Shown here in pieces: positions 9,417 to 17,579 of a DNA stretch of 64,000 bases. Numbering within the stretch: the stretch's first letter is position 1; each line of letters begins with the position of its first letter. The notes beneath the pieces are model-generated. The model ran no database searches. It was not told the origin of the DNA and saw nothing but the letters and a program-made list of their open reading frames with translations. The position numbers and the translations under genes are program-made. The stretch is from Flavobacterium sp. KACC 22763. GTDB lineage: Bacteria; Bacteroidota; Bacteroidia; Flavobacteriales; Flavobacteriaceae. The DNA lies in NCBI RefSeq assembly GCF_028736155.1, contig NZ_CP117879.1, positions 1,550,001-1,614,000 on the forward strand, in the 5' to 3' direction.

Positions 9417-9910
9417 TCGGCAATGATATTATAGATCTTGCGCAGTCACGCGTAGAAAGCCGTTGGCAGCGCAAAGGTTTTATAGAAAAGCTTTTTACTA
9501 AAGAAGAACAGCAATATATAAAAGACTCTGAAAAACCTGAAATTATGGTCTGGCTTTTATGGAGTATGAAAGAAGCTGCTTATAAAATTTATAACCGACA
9601 GACCAAAATACGGGAATTTAGTCCCAAAAAGCTGTGCTGTTCTTTAAATTTTTTAAACTCTAATCTTTCTTTAGGAAAAGTAACCTGCAATGAAAACACG
9701 TATTATACCAAAAGTATATTTTCTTTAGAAAGCATTCATACAATTGCTGTAGATAATTTAGAAAACATCAAAAATATAATTGAAGTTGAAAACAAAAAAA
9801 TTATAAAAGATGAAAATGGAATTCCATATTTAAAAATGGGCAATAGGCTTCAGTATATTTCGATCAGCCATCATGGAAGGTTTGAAAAATGGGTCACTCT
9901 CAGAAAATGA
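9413..9910 (+). CDS. 4'-phosphopantetheinyl transferase
   Basis: The protein has 165 aa. The AcpS/Sfp signatures are visible: GNDIIDL near the N-terminus (metal-binding Asp) and WSMKEAAYK (residues about 50-58, the WxxKEA motif). It transfers the 4'-phosphopantetheine arm from CoA to the Ser of an ACP. Located last in the type III PKS operon and overlapping the ACP stop by 4 nt, it is probably dedicated to that ACP. It is shorter than Sfp and lacks the duplicated first half. Confidence 0.88.
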   Translation: MIGNDIIDLAQSRVESRWQRKGFIEKLFTKEEQQYIKDSEKPEIMVWLLWSMKEAAYKIYNRQTKIREFSPKKLCCSLNFLNSNLSLGKVTCNENTYYTKSIFSLESIHTIAVDNLENIKNIIEVENKKIIKDENGIPYLKMGNRLQYISISHHGRFEKWVTLRK

Positions 9911-9994
9911 TTTTATATGCCCAATATGGCATCTTTGTTCCGCTTTTTCGGTGGTTAACAAATTCAAAAAGAATCAATAACTAAGAAAATTCTT

Positions 9995-10002
9995 TATATT
10001 TG
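9995..10002 (+). promoter_or_regulatory. Flavobacterial -7 element TATATTTG
   Basis: It matches TAnnTTTG, 46 nt before the deacetylase ATG at 10048. Its presence argues that the TTG at 10000 is promoter and not the start codon. Confidence 0.45.
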
Positions 10003-10047
10003 AATTATAATATTCTGCATTCTATTTTTTTTAGCAATCTGAAATCT

Positions 10048-10833
10048 ATGAGAATACTTTTTACTAAACTGGTATTATTTTTATTGTTCTTATCTTTATT
10101 TTCATGTGAAAATAAAAAACCGAAACCTATCGCAAAACCAGCATATAAAGCGGGTGTAATTTTATCTTTTGATGATGCTTATGTCGACGAATGGTCTGAA
10201 GCAGATCGAGCATTGCGAAAATACTCTTGGAAAGCCACTTTTAATGTCTGCCGAATAGATTCTATTGGAGCTCCAGAAATTAAAACATTGTTAGAAATGC
10301 AAAAATATGGTCATGAGATAGCTGGACACGGTTATCATCATTACAATGCGGTTAAGTTTACCAAACAATTTAGCGTCAAAGAATATTTAAAACAAGAAAT
10401 AGATCCTATGATTGTTTCTATGAAGAAAAAGGGATTCAACGTTACTTCTTTTGCATATCCTTACGGAGAAAGATCAGATTCTCTGGATCAAGCTTTATCT
10501 CCTTTATTCAAAATTATAAGAGGACGAGCATTTGGAGGTGAAATTCCAGAGAAACAAGACAGTTATTTTGATAATTCTAAAATTGTATTTGCTTTTGATA
10601 TTGATAATAGCCATATCCATTTTAGTATTCCGTATTTGCTTGAATTATTAGATTATGCCAAAAAGAACAATAAAATCCTAATTCTATGCGGTCATAAACC
10701 TGTCAAGGAAATAACCGAAAACTATCAGGTCAAAATTGAAACTTTAGAATTTATCTGCAAATACATGAAACTGAATGACCTCAAATTCTATCGCCTTTCA
10801 GATTTAGATAATCTGGTTCCGCCTCAGCTTTAA
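10048..10833 (+). CDS. Polysaccharide deacetylase-family lipoprotein
   Basis: The protein has 261 aa from the ATG at 10048. The N-terminus is a lipoprotein signal (MRILFTKLVLFLLFLSLFSC, lipobox LFSC), so it is anchored by its Cys. The NodB-like domain has LSFDDAY (metal-binding Asp pair), then HEIAGHGYHHYN in place of the usual S/T-H-xxx-H motif, and FAYPYGE. Family members remove N- or O-acetyl groups from peptidoglycan, chitin-like or exopolysaccharide chains. The substrate cannot be told. The aspartic protease-like gene follows after 23 nt and may be co-transcribed. Confidence 0.8.
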   Translation: MRILFTKLVLFLLFLSLFSCENKKPKPIAKPAYKAGVILSFDDAYVDEWSEADRALRKYSWKATFNVCRIDSIGAPEIKTLLEMQKYGHEIAGHGYHHYNAVKFTKQFSVKEYLKQEIDPMIVSMKKKGFNVTSFAYPYGERSDSLDQALSPLFKIIRGRAFGGEIPEKQDSYFDNSKIVFAFDIDNSHIHFSIPYLLELLDYAKKNNKILILCGHKPVKEITENYQVKIETLEFICKYMKLNDLKFYRLSDLDNLVPPQL

Positions 10834-10856
10834 TCCCAAAATATAAATTATAAATA

Positions 10857-11981
10857 ATGAAGATACATCTTGTCTTTATGCTCGCTGCCATAACGGTTTG
10901 TCAAGCTCAAGTAAAAAATCGTGTAATCAAAGCTTCTTCAAAAATCTGCTATTTCAAAGAAGATAATGAAGAAAAAACAAAATGGTATTTAGATTCAAAA
11001 GCAAAACCAGATTTGTATGTTACCAATAAAAGTCCGAAAGAAAAAAACATTGCTTTTTATACTAATGAAGACTCTATCTCAATAAAATTAAAACCTGGAA
11101 AAAAGTTTGATTTTACAGTGCTCTTAAATAATACTGATAGCTGTTTTACACGCGTTGAATGTCCGTCATTAAAAAACTTTTCGAAACTCAAACCTGAAAT
11201 GCACGATACAATTCCATTTGTGCTTTCAGAGTATAACAATATCATTTTTAAAGTAAAATTAGACGATAAAGAAACTCTCGACTTAAAATTTGATTCAGGA
11301 ACTAGTGATTTTCTTTTAACAAATGAGGCACTCGATCAGCTAAAATTAAGCAGTTTAAAAGGACATAGTTTTAAACTTGGAAATCAAATCTGGAACGATC
11401 AGGAGATTTTTCCTGTAGAATTATCTGGACAAGGAACCGTGGGCCGTTTTGGATGGAATATATTCGATGGAAAAATAGTAGAAATCGATTATGATAAAAA
11501 ACTCTTTATAGTTCATTCTAAACTATCTAAACGAAGCAAAGAGTATGTAAAACTTGATATGGAATTTACTCGCACTCTATTTTGTGTTCAAGGAAGGCTT
11601 CAAATAAATAATACAGATTATAATGGACGTTTTCTTTTTGATAATGGCTATCAGCGTACCGTAATGCTCGATCAGCAGCTGATGAAGGAACAGCAATATC
11701 CGAAGGAAAATTTACCAGTTCTGAAAAAAGTTATTTTAAAAAACGGACAAGGAGAAGAAATTCCAGTGCTGACGGTGAAAAACGAAAAATTCTATTTAGG
11801 AAATTTATGTTTGAATGATGTGCCTGTACAATTGCTAGCAACAAGCAATCCAGCCCAATTCAAAACCCATATTCTAGGCAACGAAGTTTTAAAAAGATTT
11901 AATACGATATTGGATTTTCAGGAAAACAAAGTTTACCTAAAACCAAATTCGTTGTGGAGCGAACCTTATACCGAAGGCTAA
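10857..11981 (+). CDS. Secreted retropepsin/pepsin-like aspartic protease family protein
   Basis: The protein has 374 aa with a signal peptide (1-18, ending CQAQ). It has two half-sites of the clan AA type in one chain: Asp146-Ser-Gly148 (LKFDSGTSDFLL) and Asp262-Asn-Gly264 (RFLFDNGYQRTV), each followed by a hydrophobic strand. The first reads DSG as in some retropepsin-like bacterial proteins; the second reads DNG, weaker than DTG/DSG, so activity is uncertain. The spacing of about 116 residues between the Asp residues is compatible with a fused pseudo-dimer. A terminator follows at 11993-12033. Confidence 0.65.
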   Translation: MKIHLVFMLAAITVCQAQVKNRVIKASSKICYFKEDNEEKTKWYLDSKAKPDLYVTNKSPKEKNIAFYTNEDSISIKLKPGKKFDFTVLLNNTDSCFTRVECPSLKNFSKLKPEMHDTIPFVLSEYNNIIFKVKLDDKETLDLKFDSGTSDFLLTNEALDQLKLSSLKGHSFKLGNQIWNDQEIFPVELSGQGTVGRFGWNIFDGKIVEIDYDKKLFIVHSKLSKRSKEYVKLDMEFTRTLFCVQGRLQINNTDYNGRFLFDNGYQRTVMLDQQLMKEQQYPKENLPVLKKVILKNGQGEEIPVLTVKNEKFYLGNLCLNDVPVQLLATSNPAQFKTHILGNEVLKRFNTILDFQENKVYLKPNSLWSEPYTEG

Positions 11982-11992
11982 TAAAAGAACTA

Positions 11993-12033
11993 AAAGGATC
12001 CTGTTTAAACTAACTCTTTAAATAGGATTCTTT
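11993..12033 (+). terminator. Rho-independent terminator
   Basis: 17-nt arms pair at 15 of 17 positions (with G-U pairs), loop of 7, followed by eight T. It ends the deacetylase/protease unit. Confidence 0.75.
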
Positions 12034-12080
12034 TTTTTGTATTTTTAATCATTCATAAGTTTTTCTATTACTGATTTAAA

Positions 12081-13154
12081 ATGCTAAAAGAAAGAACAAT
12101 TCAGACTTTATTCTTAGTGATTTTTATTATCTCTTCTCTTCCGACTTGTTACGCACAATACAAGATTTCGGGATATGTTGATGCTGAACAGAAAAACAAA
12201 ACCGTCTATTTGAGTCTTCTGAAATATGATGAAGAAACCATGATTACCGAAAATCAGATTCTTTTTTCAACTCAGACAGATAATTCTGGTTACTTTGAAT
12301 TTAAAGGTCAATTGTTATCTGAAAAAGATAAGCTTTACCGTATTCATTCTAATATCAACTCGATTAAGGGATTACAATTGGTTGCGGATAATGAGAAAAG
12401 CAATTTTTGGAATTTTATTTTTTCTAACAGAGATACAATCTATTTTCCAAAATCTGGCAACAATTGGTTTAGCCAATCTAAAAACAGCAATTTGACAGAC
12501 AAAGAATGGAGAAAACTGAAATCTTTTGAAGAACAATTAGAGAAAAATAATGCTCAAATAAAAAACAAAGAAGCGCAGCAGCAGGCAATACATGATTTTG
12601 CAGAGAAAGTGAAAACATACAGCGAAAAGAGCATTAAACATCCTCTGCTTAAACTTCTGGCTTTTTCGGATATCAAAAGAAATGATTTCAACATAAAAGC
12701 CGATTTTGAAAAAGATGAAACGTTTTATAATGCTATTTCCACTTCATTAAAAAACTACTATGGCGAAACGTCATATTATCTCCAGTATCAAGATGAAATT
12801 TCAAAAATTTCAAATGTTATATTACAGCAAAAATATGCATTTCAGAAAAAGCTCAATTATACTTTAGGTATACTCGTTTTAATTTTGGCTTCTATTTCAA
12901 TTTTTCAATTCAGAAAATTGAAAGTTCTTAAACCTCAAAAAGCAATACAAGAAATCTCAAACCTGACCTTGACCAATCAGGAAGAGAAAATCACCAAACT
13001 GATTTTAAAAGATAAATCAAATAAAGAAATTGCTGATGAACTTTTTATTTCACTAAGTACAGTAAAAACCCATATTCGAAATCTTTACGCGAAATTGGAT
13101 GTTGCAAACCGTCATGAATTGTCTTCTAAATTAAAAAATCATCCTTGGGATTAG
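12081..13154 (+). CDS. Membrane-anchored LuxR-type HTH protein
   Basis: The protein has 357 aa. Signal peptide at 1-25 (ending CYAQ), then an extracytoplasmic beta-rich domain (KISGYVDAEQKNKTVYLSLLKYD) like the DUF4369 modules of Bacteroidota, then a helical region (about 145-260), one transmembrane helix (YTLGILVLILASISIFQF, about 265-282) and a cytoplasmic LuxR helix-turn-helix (KSNKEIADELFISLSTVKTHIRNLYAKL, about 313-340). It could pass an outside signal straight to DNA without a kinase. The target is not evident; the HExxH gene downstream is the nearest candidate. Confidence 0.75.
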   Translation: MLKERTIQTLFLVIFIISSLPTCYAQYKISGYVDAEQKNKTVYLSLLKYDEETMITENQILFSTQTDNSGYFEFKGQLLSEKDKLYRIHSNINSIKGLQLVADNEKSNFWNFIFSNRDTIYFPKSGNNWFSQSKNSNLTDKEWRKLKSFEEQLEKNNAQIKNKEAQQQAIHDFAEKVKTYSEKSIKHPLLKLLAFSDIKRNDFNIKADFEKDETFYNAISTSLKNYYGETSYYLQYQDEISKISNVILQQKYAFQKKLNYTLGILVLILASISIFQFRKLKVLKPQKAIQEISNLTLTNQEEKITKLILKDKSNKEIADELFISLSTVKTHIRNLYAKLDVANRHELSSKLKNHPWD

Positions 13155-13200
13155 TTCCAATTTCAGCCTCTTCTTAACTCATTTTCAAAACTACTCGATC

Positions 13201-13208
13201 TAATTTTG
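13201..13208 (+). promoter_or_regulatory. Flavobacterial -7 element TAATTTTG
   Basis: It matches TAnnTTTG, 27 nt before the start codon of the HExxH gene. Confidence 0.4.
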
Positions 13209-13234
13209 TTTCCGAAATTTTAAATCAATCGGAA

Positions 13235-14590
13235 ATGAAAAGAAATTTTTCACTATTAATCTTCTTTACAATCTTGCAATTTGCTACAGCGCAAGAAGCA
13301 GACAAAGCTTTTAAAAACAGGCAAAATATTCAAGAAAAGCTATTGGAAGCAAAAGTGCTTTTAGAAAACGACAACGGAAAACTTTGGGGAAAGCCTATCT
13401 GGAACGACAGCATTATTGTAATCGATTTTGACAATTCAATCTATAGTTTGGTAAAATTACCGAATAGCAAAACGAATAATGGCGTTTTATATTCTAAAAC
13501 TATGGAACCTAATTCTCTAGTTTTTGTCAATACCACACAAAAGTATGAAGAGAAAGAATATGCCGCGGTTCTGAATAATTATCTGGACGATAAAAGTGCA
13601 ACGATTATTCATGAGTTATTTCATTTGCTTCAAATGAAGTATCGAAAGTTTAATGGAAACCCGATTGAATATCTTGACGAAACCAATGCACGCATTTTAT
13701 TGAGATTGGAATATCAGGCATTAAAAAATACTTTGAAAGCTATTATCGAAAAAAGAAAAACCGATGAGATCAAAAATTATCTTAAAGATGCCGTTCTATT
13801 TCGAAAAGAAAGACAGCATCAATATTCAAAATATCTGAATGTTGAACTAGAAATAGAAACGTTGGAAGGCTTGGCAAATTACACAGGTTTAGTTCTCTCT
13901 TCTTATGACAATAAATATGAAAAAGCTATAGAAGAAATTAACCAGCGAGAAGAAGCTAAAACGTACACCAGACCTTTTCCTTATGCCACAGGACCAGCCT
14001 ATGGATTGATTTTTGACTACTTGAATATTACTTGGAGAAAAAATTTAGATAACATTTATAATTTCACTGATATTTATGAAGTTATGGTTTTTAAATCAAA
14101 ATTAACTATCACTAAAAAGCAATTACAATTAGCCAAATCCCGAAATAATTTTATCGAAATAAACAAACAAGAAATTGCTCGGGAAGAAGAACAAAAAAAG
14201 CTGATTTCTTATTACACCAAATTGCTAATCAATAAACCAATCCTAAAAGTCGCTCTTACCGATATTGACCATTATGGGCGTACTTTTAATATGAATGGAA
14301 CGCTAACTTTAAATGATAAAGGAATTGTGTATTCTAGTATTAAAGGGCGTGATAAATCGGGAAATAACTTTGGAAATTTTGCCACAATCGAAGGAAAAAA
14401 TCAATTGGGAAAAGCTGGTATTTTAAGTTATGATAAAGATGGCAAAACTTATTTTGTTTTTCCGATTCCATCCAAAATTGAAGGAACAAGAGTTACAAAC
14501 GAGTTTTACGAAATAGAGTTAAATCCTGATTGGAAAATTGTAAAACAAAATGACGGAAATATGGAAATTGTAAAAGAATCTAAAAGCTAA
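13235..14590 (+). CDS. Secreted HExxH putative zinc metallopeptidase-like protein
   Basis: The protein has 451 aa. Signal peptide at 1-19 (FATAQ). Residues 126-130 read HELFH inside a helix (ATIIHELFHLLQMKY), the zincin motif; Glu residues about 20-30 further on (EYLDETNARI) could be a gluzincin third ligand. The C-terminal 100 residues look like a beta-rich domain (GTLTLNDKGIVYSSIKG). I do not recognise the family, and peptidase activity is inferred from the motif only. It stands behind its own promoter-like element, after the membrane LuxR gene. Confidence 0.55.
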   Translation: MKRNFSLLIFFTILQFATAQEADKAFKNRQNIQEKLLEAKVLLENDNGKLWGKPIWNDSIIVIDFDNSIYSLVKLPNSKTNNGVLYSKTMEPNSLVFVNTTQKYEEKEYAAVLNNYLDDKSATIIHELFHLLQMKYRKFNGNPIEYLDETNARILLRLEYQALKNTLKAIIEKRKTDEIKNYLKDAVLFRKERQHQYSKYLNVELEIETLEGLANYTGLVLSSYDNKYEKAIEEINQREEAKTYTRPFPYATGPAYGLIFDYLNITWRKNLDNIYNFTDIYEVMVFKSKLTITKKQLQLAKSRNNFIEINKQEIAREEEQKKLISYYTKLLINKPILKVALTDIDHYGRTFNMNGTLTLNDKGIVYSSIKGRDKSGNNFGNFATIEGKNQLGKAGILSYDKDGKTYFVFPIPSKIEGTRVTNEFYEIELNPDWKIVKQNDGNMEIVKESKS

Positions 14591-14645
14591 ATTAAAACTG
14601 TTACAAAACAAAAATATGTTGTTCAAAAGGACAGCTTTTTTTTAA

Positions 14646-14671
14646 GCTTCGGAGAAGCTAAATATTTATAG
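14646..14671 (+). repeat. Dispersed GCTTCGGAGAAGC repeat, copy 1
   Basis: A 26-nt unit that recurs at 22769-22794 (25 of 26 identical) and, inverted, at 22623-22648 (23 of 26). All copies are intergenic. Confidence 0.7.
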
Positions 14672-14695
14672 CAAAAGATAAATCTTTATAACACA

Positions 14696-14757
14696 AAGCT
14701 CCGGAGGAGCGACATATTTCAAGGCTGTAGAAAAAATATGTCGCTCCTCCAGAGCTT
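14696..14757. repeat. 23-bp near-perfect stem-loop (dispersed intergenic element)
   Basis: The arms at 14696-14718 and 14735-14757 pair at 22 of 23 positions around a 16-nt loop and are followed by a T-run on the plus strand. It can serve as terminator for the HExxH gene. A single arm recurs near 22577-22598. A smaller stem, ACCCC-GCT-GGGGT, lies at 14793-14805. The remaining sequence of the 278-bp gap (14591-14868) shows nothing else. Confidence 0.65.
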
Positions 14758-14868
14758 TTTTATTTGTCTTATTGTAATTCTATAAATATTTTACCCCGCT
14801 GGGGTTTTACATATAAAGAATATTTCGTTCCAATTAAAAATCTATCTTTTTGAAACAGTCTATTCTTT

Positions 14869-16650
14869 TTACAACAAAGTTTCCTCATCGTCAGGATTAA
14901 AACTCCCTTCGTCAGGATATTTTATACTTCCTTTTAATTCTTCTACACGTTTTGGGTCAAATTTTGGAAGCTGTAATTCACCATTCTTTTTCCATTTTTT
15001 AACAGTTTTAGCAACTGCTTCCGCTTTTTCATTAGAAACCGGAGTATCCCTAGTCATATAAAGTGTTTGTGAAGGATAAGCCAAAGACGTGCCGCTGCTT
15101 TCAATAATATCAAGCATTCGCAGTAAAAGATCCTCTTGAACTTCTTGTGATGTTTCAAAATTTATTGCTTCAATATAAGCCGTAATCTCAACTTTTAATG
15201 CATCGGCAGTAATACCCGTAAAACGAACTATTGGTGGAGTATTTATAACCGAAGGATGCGCAAGCAGTAAAGATTTTAATTCCACTAAAAGATAACGCAT
15301 TTGATCTGGAGTGGTTTCCATTCTAAAACCAAAAATCGGATTGAATATAAAGCGATCACGATGTGCATAATTTTCTATTTTACTAGCCGAAAGCTGACCA
15401 TTCGGAATTGTTACAATAGTACGGGCTGGTGTACGAAGTGTTGTAGAGCGCATTCCGATTGCTTCTACGGTTCCTTTTATATCATCAACTCGGCAATAAT
15501 CTCCAACACGCAATGGCTGATCTGCAATAAGACTTACACTTCCTACAAAATTTTCTATTGTTTTTTGCGCTCCAAGAGCCAAGGCAATCCCCCCAATTCC
15601 CAGTGCGGCAAGTCCTGCAGTAACATCAACTCCAATAATTCCCAAGAGTGCAATAATCCCAATAACGACAATTGCGGCTTTCATCGTACGGCTTAAAAAC
15701 AAAACCGCAGACACTGCAGAAGCACGTCCTCTATTGTTCATTCTGCTTCGAGTATACATACTCACAAAATCGGTCATTCTCCAAAGCAGGATCAAAAAAG
15801 CTACAATTCCGATCGTGATTATGATTATGCTAAATCGCTGACGAACTATTATTGAAATTCCCATTCGCTGCGTAAAAGCTACGAATAAAATCACCGTTAG
15901 ATACATCTGAACTGGCAATGTAAAAGCATCTATAATTGCGGTTCCTTTTTCAGTATCTGCTTTCTTCCACACTTTTTGAATTAGAAAAATGAGTACGAAA
16001 ATAAGAAGTCTCGACAATAAGTAAGTGACAACTGCCATTACCACCACCACTCCCCAGTGGCCAATTGGAACATTTCCTAATTTTCTATCTTTTAAAAATT
16101 TAGGCAATACCCTATCTAAAAAAGTTTTTTCTCCGCTAATATCTGCTCCACGAATTGCTTCTACTGTTTCTGCAGAAAAAAGCCATAATGCCGGCTCGCT
16201 ATCATCTGATTGATTTTCTAAATAAAGCTGTATGTCTATTTTATCTGTAGATACATTTCCAACCAAATCTATACCGGTTGTCAGATTATCATCTAAGCGT
16301 CCTAGTTCTTTATTACTTAAAATAGATGATGGCGAAAAATTACCTCCCTGATCCAAAAGTTTCTGAAAAGTCTTTGCTATTTCTATTCTTTCAGCTGTTT
16401 TACGATAGGAACGTTTGCTCAGAACAAGATACTGACTGGCACGCAGATAATTCTGATCGCCCAGTGCTTTGATGAATCCGTTGACTGTTCCTTGAGGTGT
16501 TCTTCTTCCTAATGAATCATCTGGAACTTTAACTGGCTCTTCGGTTGTCTTTGCTGCGCCTAAAAGCTGTGCTTCGGCTGTATTGGTGTTGACTAAAAAA
16601 GTCAAACTCAACAAGAAAAAAAACAATATCCGTTTTGTACCTGAAACCAT
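14869..16650 (-). CDS. MscS-family mechanosensitive channel
   Basis: The protein has 593 aa. Signal peptide at 1-27, then a periplasmic domain of about 165 residues, then several membrane helices and the MscS core: the glycine/alanine-rich pore helix (GLAALGIGGIALALGAQKTIENFVG, about 346-370) followed by the beta domain (DYCRVDDIKGTVEAIGMRSTTLRT) and a C-terminal alpha/beta vestibule. It is about twice the length of E. coli MscS, as in MscM/YbdG-type relatives with extra N-terminal parts. It releases solutes on osmotic downshock. It lies 93 nt downstream of the orphan ACT-protein gene on the same strand. Confidence 0.9.
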   Translation of the reverse strand: MVSGTKRILFFFLLSLTFLVNTNTAEAQLLGAAKTTEEPVKVPDDSLGRRTPQGTVNGFIKALGDQNYLRASQYLVLSKRSYRKTAERIEIAKTFQKLLDQGGNFSPSSILSNKELGRLDDNLTTGIDLVGNVSTDKIDIQLYLENQSDDSEPALWLFSAETVEAIRGADISGEKTFLDRVLPKFLKDRKLGNVPIGHWGVVVVMAVVTYLLSRLLIFVLIFLIQKVWKKADTEKGTAIIDAFTLPVQMYLTVILFVAFTQRMGISIIVRQRFSIIIITIGIVAFLILLWRMTDFVSMYTRSRMNNRGRASAVSAVLFLSRTMKAAIVVIGIIALLGIIGVDVTAGLAALGIGGIALALGAQKTIENFVGSVSLIADQPLRVGDYCRVDDIKGTVEAIGMRSTTLRTPARTIVTIPNGQLSASKIENYAHRDRFIFNPIFGFRMETTPDQMRYLLVELKSLLLAHPSVINTPPIVRFTGITADALKVEITAYIEAINFETSQEVQEDLLLRMLDIIESSGTSLAYPSQTLYMTRDTPVSNEKAEAVAKTVKKWKKNGELQLPKFDPKRVEELKGSIKYPDEGSFNPDDEETLL

Positions 16651-16743
16651 ACTCTATCTGCTTTAGTAATGACTATTAAAAATACTAAATATTGAAGAAA
16701 AACAGCAAGGTTTCCGTAAGAAAAAACAGAATCACGTCATTCT

Positions 16744-17250
16744 TTAAATTTCCTCGCAAAAACCCTTATTAGATTTCTCAAGAGCAATTCTTGAACTTGT
16801 AACAAACTCAATCAATCCTAATGAATTTAATTCTTTGGTTAAAACCTCAATTTCATTGTCTGTTCCTGTAGCTTGCAATATCGTATACTCTTTGTGAATT
16901 TCTGAAATTTTAAGATCATTTTCCCTAAGCATTAATTCCATATTGATGTTTTCCATCAATAAAGCGGTCGGAATTTTAAATAAAGCGGTTTGTCTAAAAA
17001 CAATCTCTTCATTCAGATGATAATAGCATTTATAAACCTCAATAATTTTCTCTATCTGTGCTGCTATATTTATGACAGTATCTAAAGTTTCATTTACTAC
17101 GATCGTGTGTCTGTACATTTTATCTATTTCGCAAATAGACATATTAAGACTCAAAACGACTATTTGTTTTCTTATAAACATTGAGCTCAGTCTCGTGATT
17201 AATCTTAATTGATCTTCAGAATAAATGGTAAGAGTAAATTCGTTTTTCAT
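16744..17250 (-). CDS. Orphan acetolactate synthase regulatory-subunit paralogue (IlvN/IlvH-like, ACT domain)
   Basis: The protein has 168 aa, the length of AHAS small subunits. The N-terminal ACT pattern is clear (FTLTIYSEDQ, then LITRLSSMFIRKQIVVLSLN, then YRHTIVVN) and AAQIEKIIEVYKCYYH matches the helix of IlvH. Aligned on the conserved Arg (R20 here, R18 in E. coli IlvH), Gly14 is replaced by Arg16 and Asn29 by Val31. Substitutions at those two E. coli positions are known to give valine-insensitive enzyme. No catalytic subunit, ilvC or ilvD is adjacent. The gene sits behind two tandem isoleucine-leader attenuators. My inference: a feedback-blind alternative subunit made when isoleucine is short. 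Confidence 0.75.
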   Translation of the reverse strand: MKNEFTLTIYSEDQLRLITRLSSMFIRKQIVVLSLNMSICEIDKMYRHTIVVNETLDTVINIAAQIEKIIEVYKCYYHLNEEIVFRQTALFKIPTALLMENINMELMLRENDLKISEIHKEYTILQATGTDNEIEVLTKELNSLGLIEFVTSSRIALEKSNKGFCEEI

Positions 17251-17300
17251 TTCTTGATTTTTATTTGTGCTTCTTTTTTGAATGGGTTAATTGGAAATAA

Positions 17301-17334
17301 AAAAGCCTTTCACATTTGACTGAGAAAGGCTTTT
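17301..17334 (-). terminator. Attenuator terminator 2
   Basis: Perfect 11-bp stem (AAAAGCCTTTC / GAAAGGCTTTT) with a 12-nt loop. On the minus strand it is followed by a run of T and lies between leader peptide 2 and the ACT-protein gene, so it must be read through for expression. Confidence 0.85.
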
Positions 17335-17361
17335 ATGCATAGACAATAGAATCCTGACTCG

Positions 17362-17421
17362 TCATGTGATACGAATAATGATAATTGAAATAATAATGCT
17401 ATTCTGAATTGAATTTTTCAT
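17362..17421 (-). CDS. Isoleucine-rich leader peptide 2
   Basis: A 19-aa ORF, MKNSIQNSIIISIIIIRIT, with nine Ile (seven ATT, two ATC) and no Leu or Val. It ends in TGA 28 nt before terminator 2. It is homologous to leader peptide 1 at both ends (MKNSI start, Ile runs, Arg near the end). Charged tRNA-Ile would set ribosome position. The pairing needed for an antiterminator is weak here: only GAG and AGG segments after the stop can pair with CCUUUCUC. Confidence 0.8.
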   Translation of the reverse strand: MKNSIQNSIIISIIIIRIT

Positions 17422-17437
17422 ACTTGCTGTAAACAAA

Positions 17438-17463
17438 AAAACCTCCCTTAAAAGGGAGGTTTT
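17438..17463 (-). terminator. Attenuator terminator 1
   Basis: Twelve-bp stem (AAAACCTCCCTT / AAGGGAGGTTTT) followed on the minus strand by seven T. It separates leader peptide 1 from leader peptide 2. Confidence 0.88.
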
Positions 17464-17495
17464 CTAAACTGTATATTTTACTTATTTATATAACA

Positions 17496-17503
17496 CCCCC
17501 TTC
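17496..17503 (-). promoter_or_regulatory. Candidate antiterminator arm of attenuator 1
   Basis: The minus-strand RNA reads GAAGGGGG here, starting 4 nt after the leader 1 stop codon. AAGGGGG can pair with CCUCCCUU of terminator 1 (seven pairs, one G-U). A ribosome that reaches the stop would cover this arm and allow the terminator; one stalled upstream at Ile codons would leave it free. Confidence 0.6.
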
Positions 17504-17507
17504 ACTA

Positions 17508-17561
17508 CTATCGAATGATAATTGTGATAATAATTGAAGCGATGTTAATACTATTTTTCAT
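17508..17561 (-). CDS. Isoleucine-rich leader peptide 1
   Basis: A 17-aa ORF, MKNSINIASIIITIIIR, with eight Ile in two runs of three, ending in two tandem TAG codons. An AAGGAA ribosome-binding-like sequence lies just before the ATG. A -7 element lies 19 nt upstream, so the transcript would begin almost at the leader. There is no Leu or Val codon, pointing to isoleucine alone as the sensed amino acid. Confidence 0.85.
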   Translation of the reverse strand: MKNSINIASIIITIIIR

Positions 17562-17579
17562 TTCCTTGATTTGATGTCG

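Noticed and set aside
10000..10047. TTG start for the polysaccharide deacetylase
   Set aside because: The TTG is part of a TATATTTG promoter element, and the ATG at 10048 begins a lipoprotein signal peptide.
17335..17361. Strong antiterminator for attenuator 2
   Set aside because: Only two separated 3-bp matches (GAG and AGG against CCUUUCUC) were found, so an antiterminator equal to that of attenuator 1 is not claimed.
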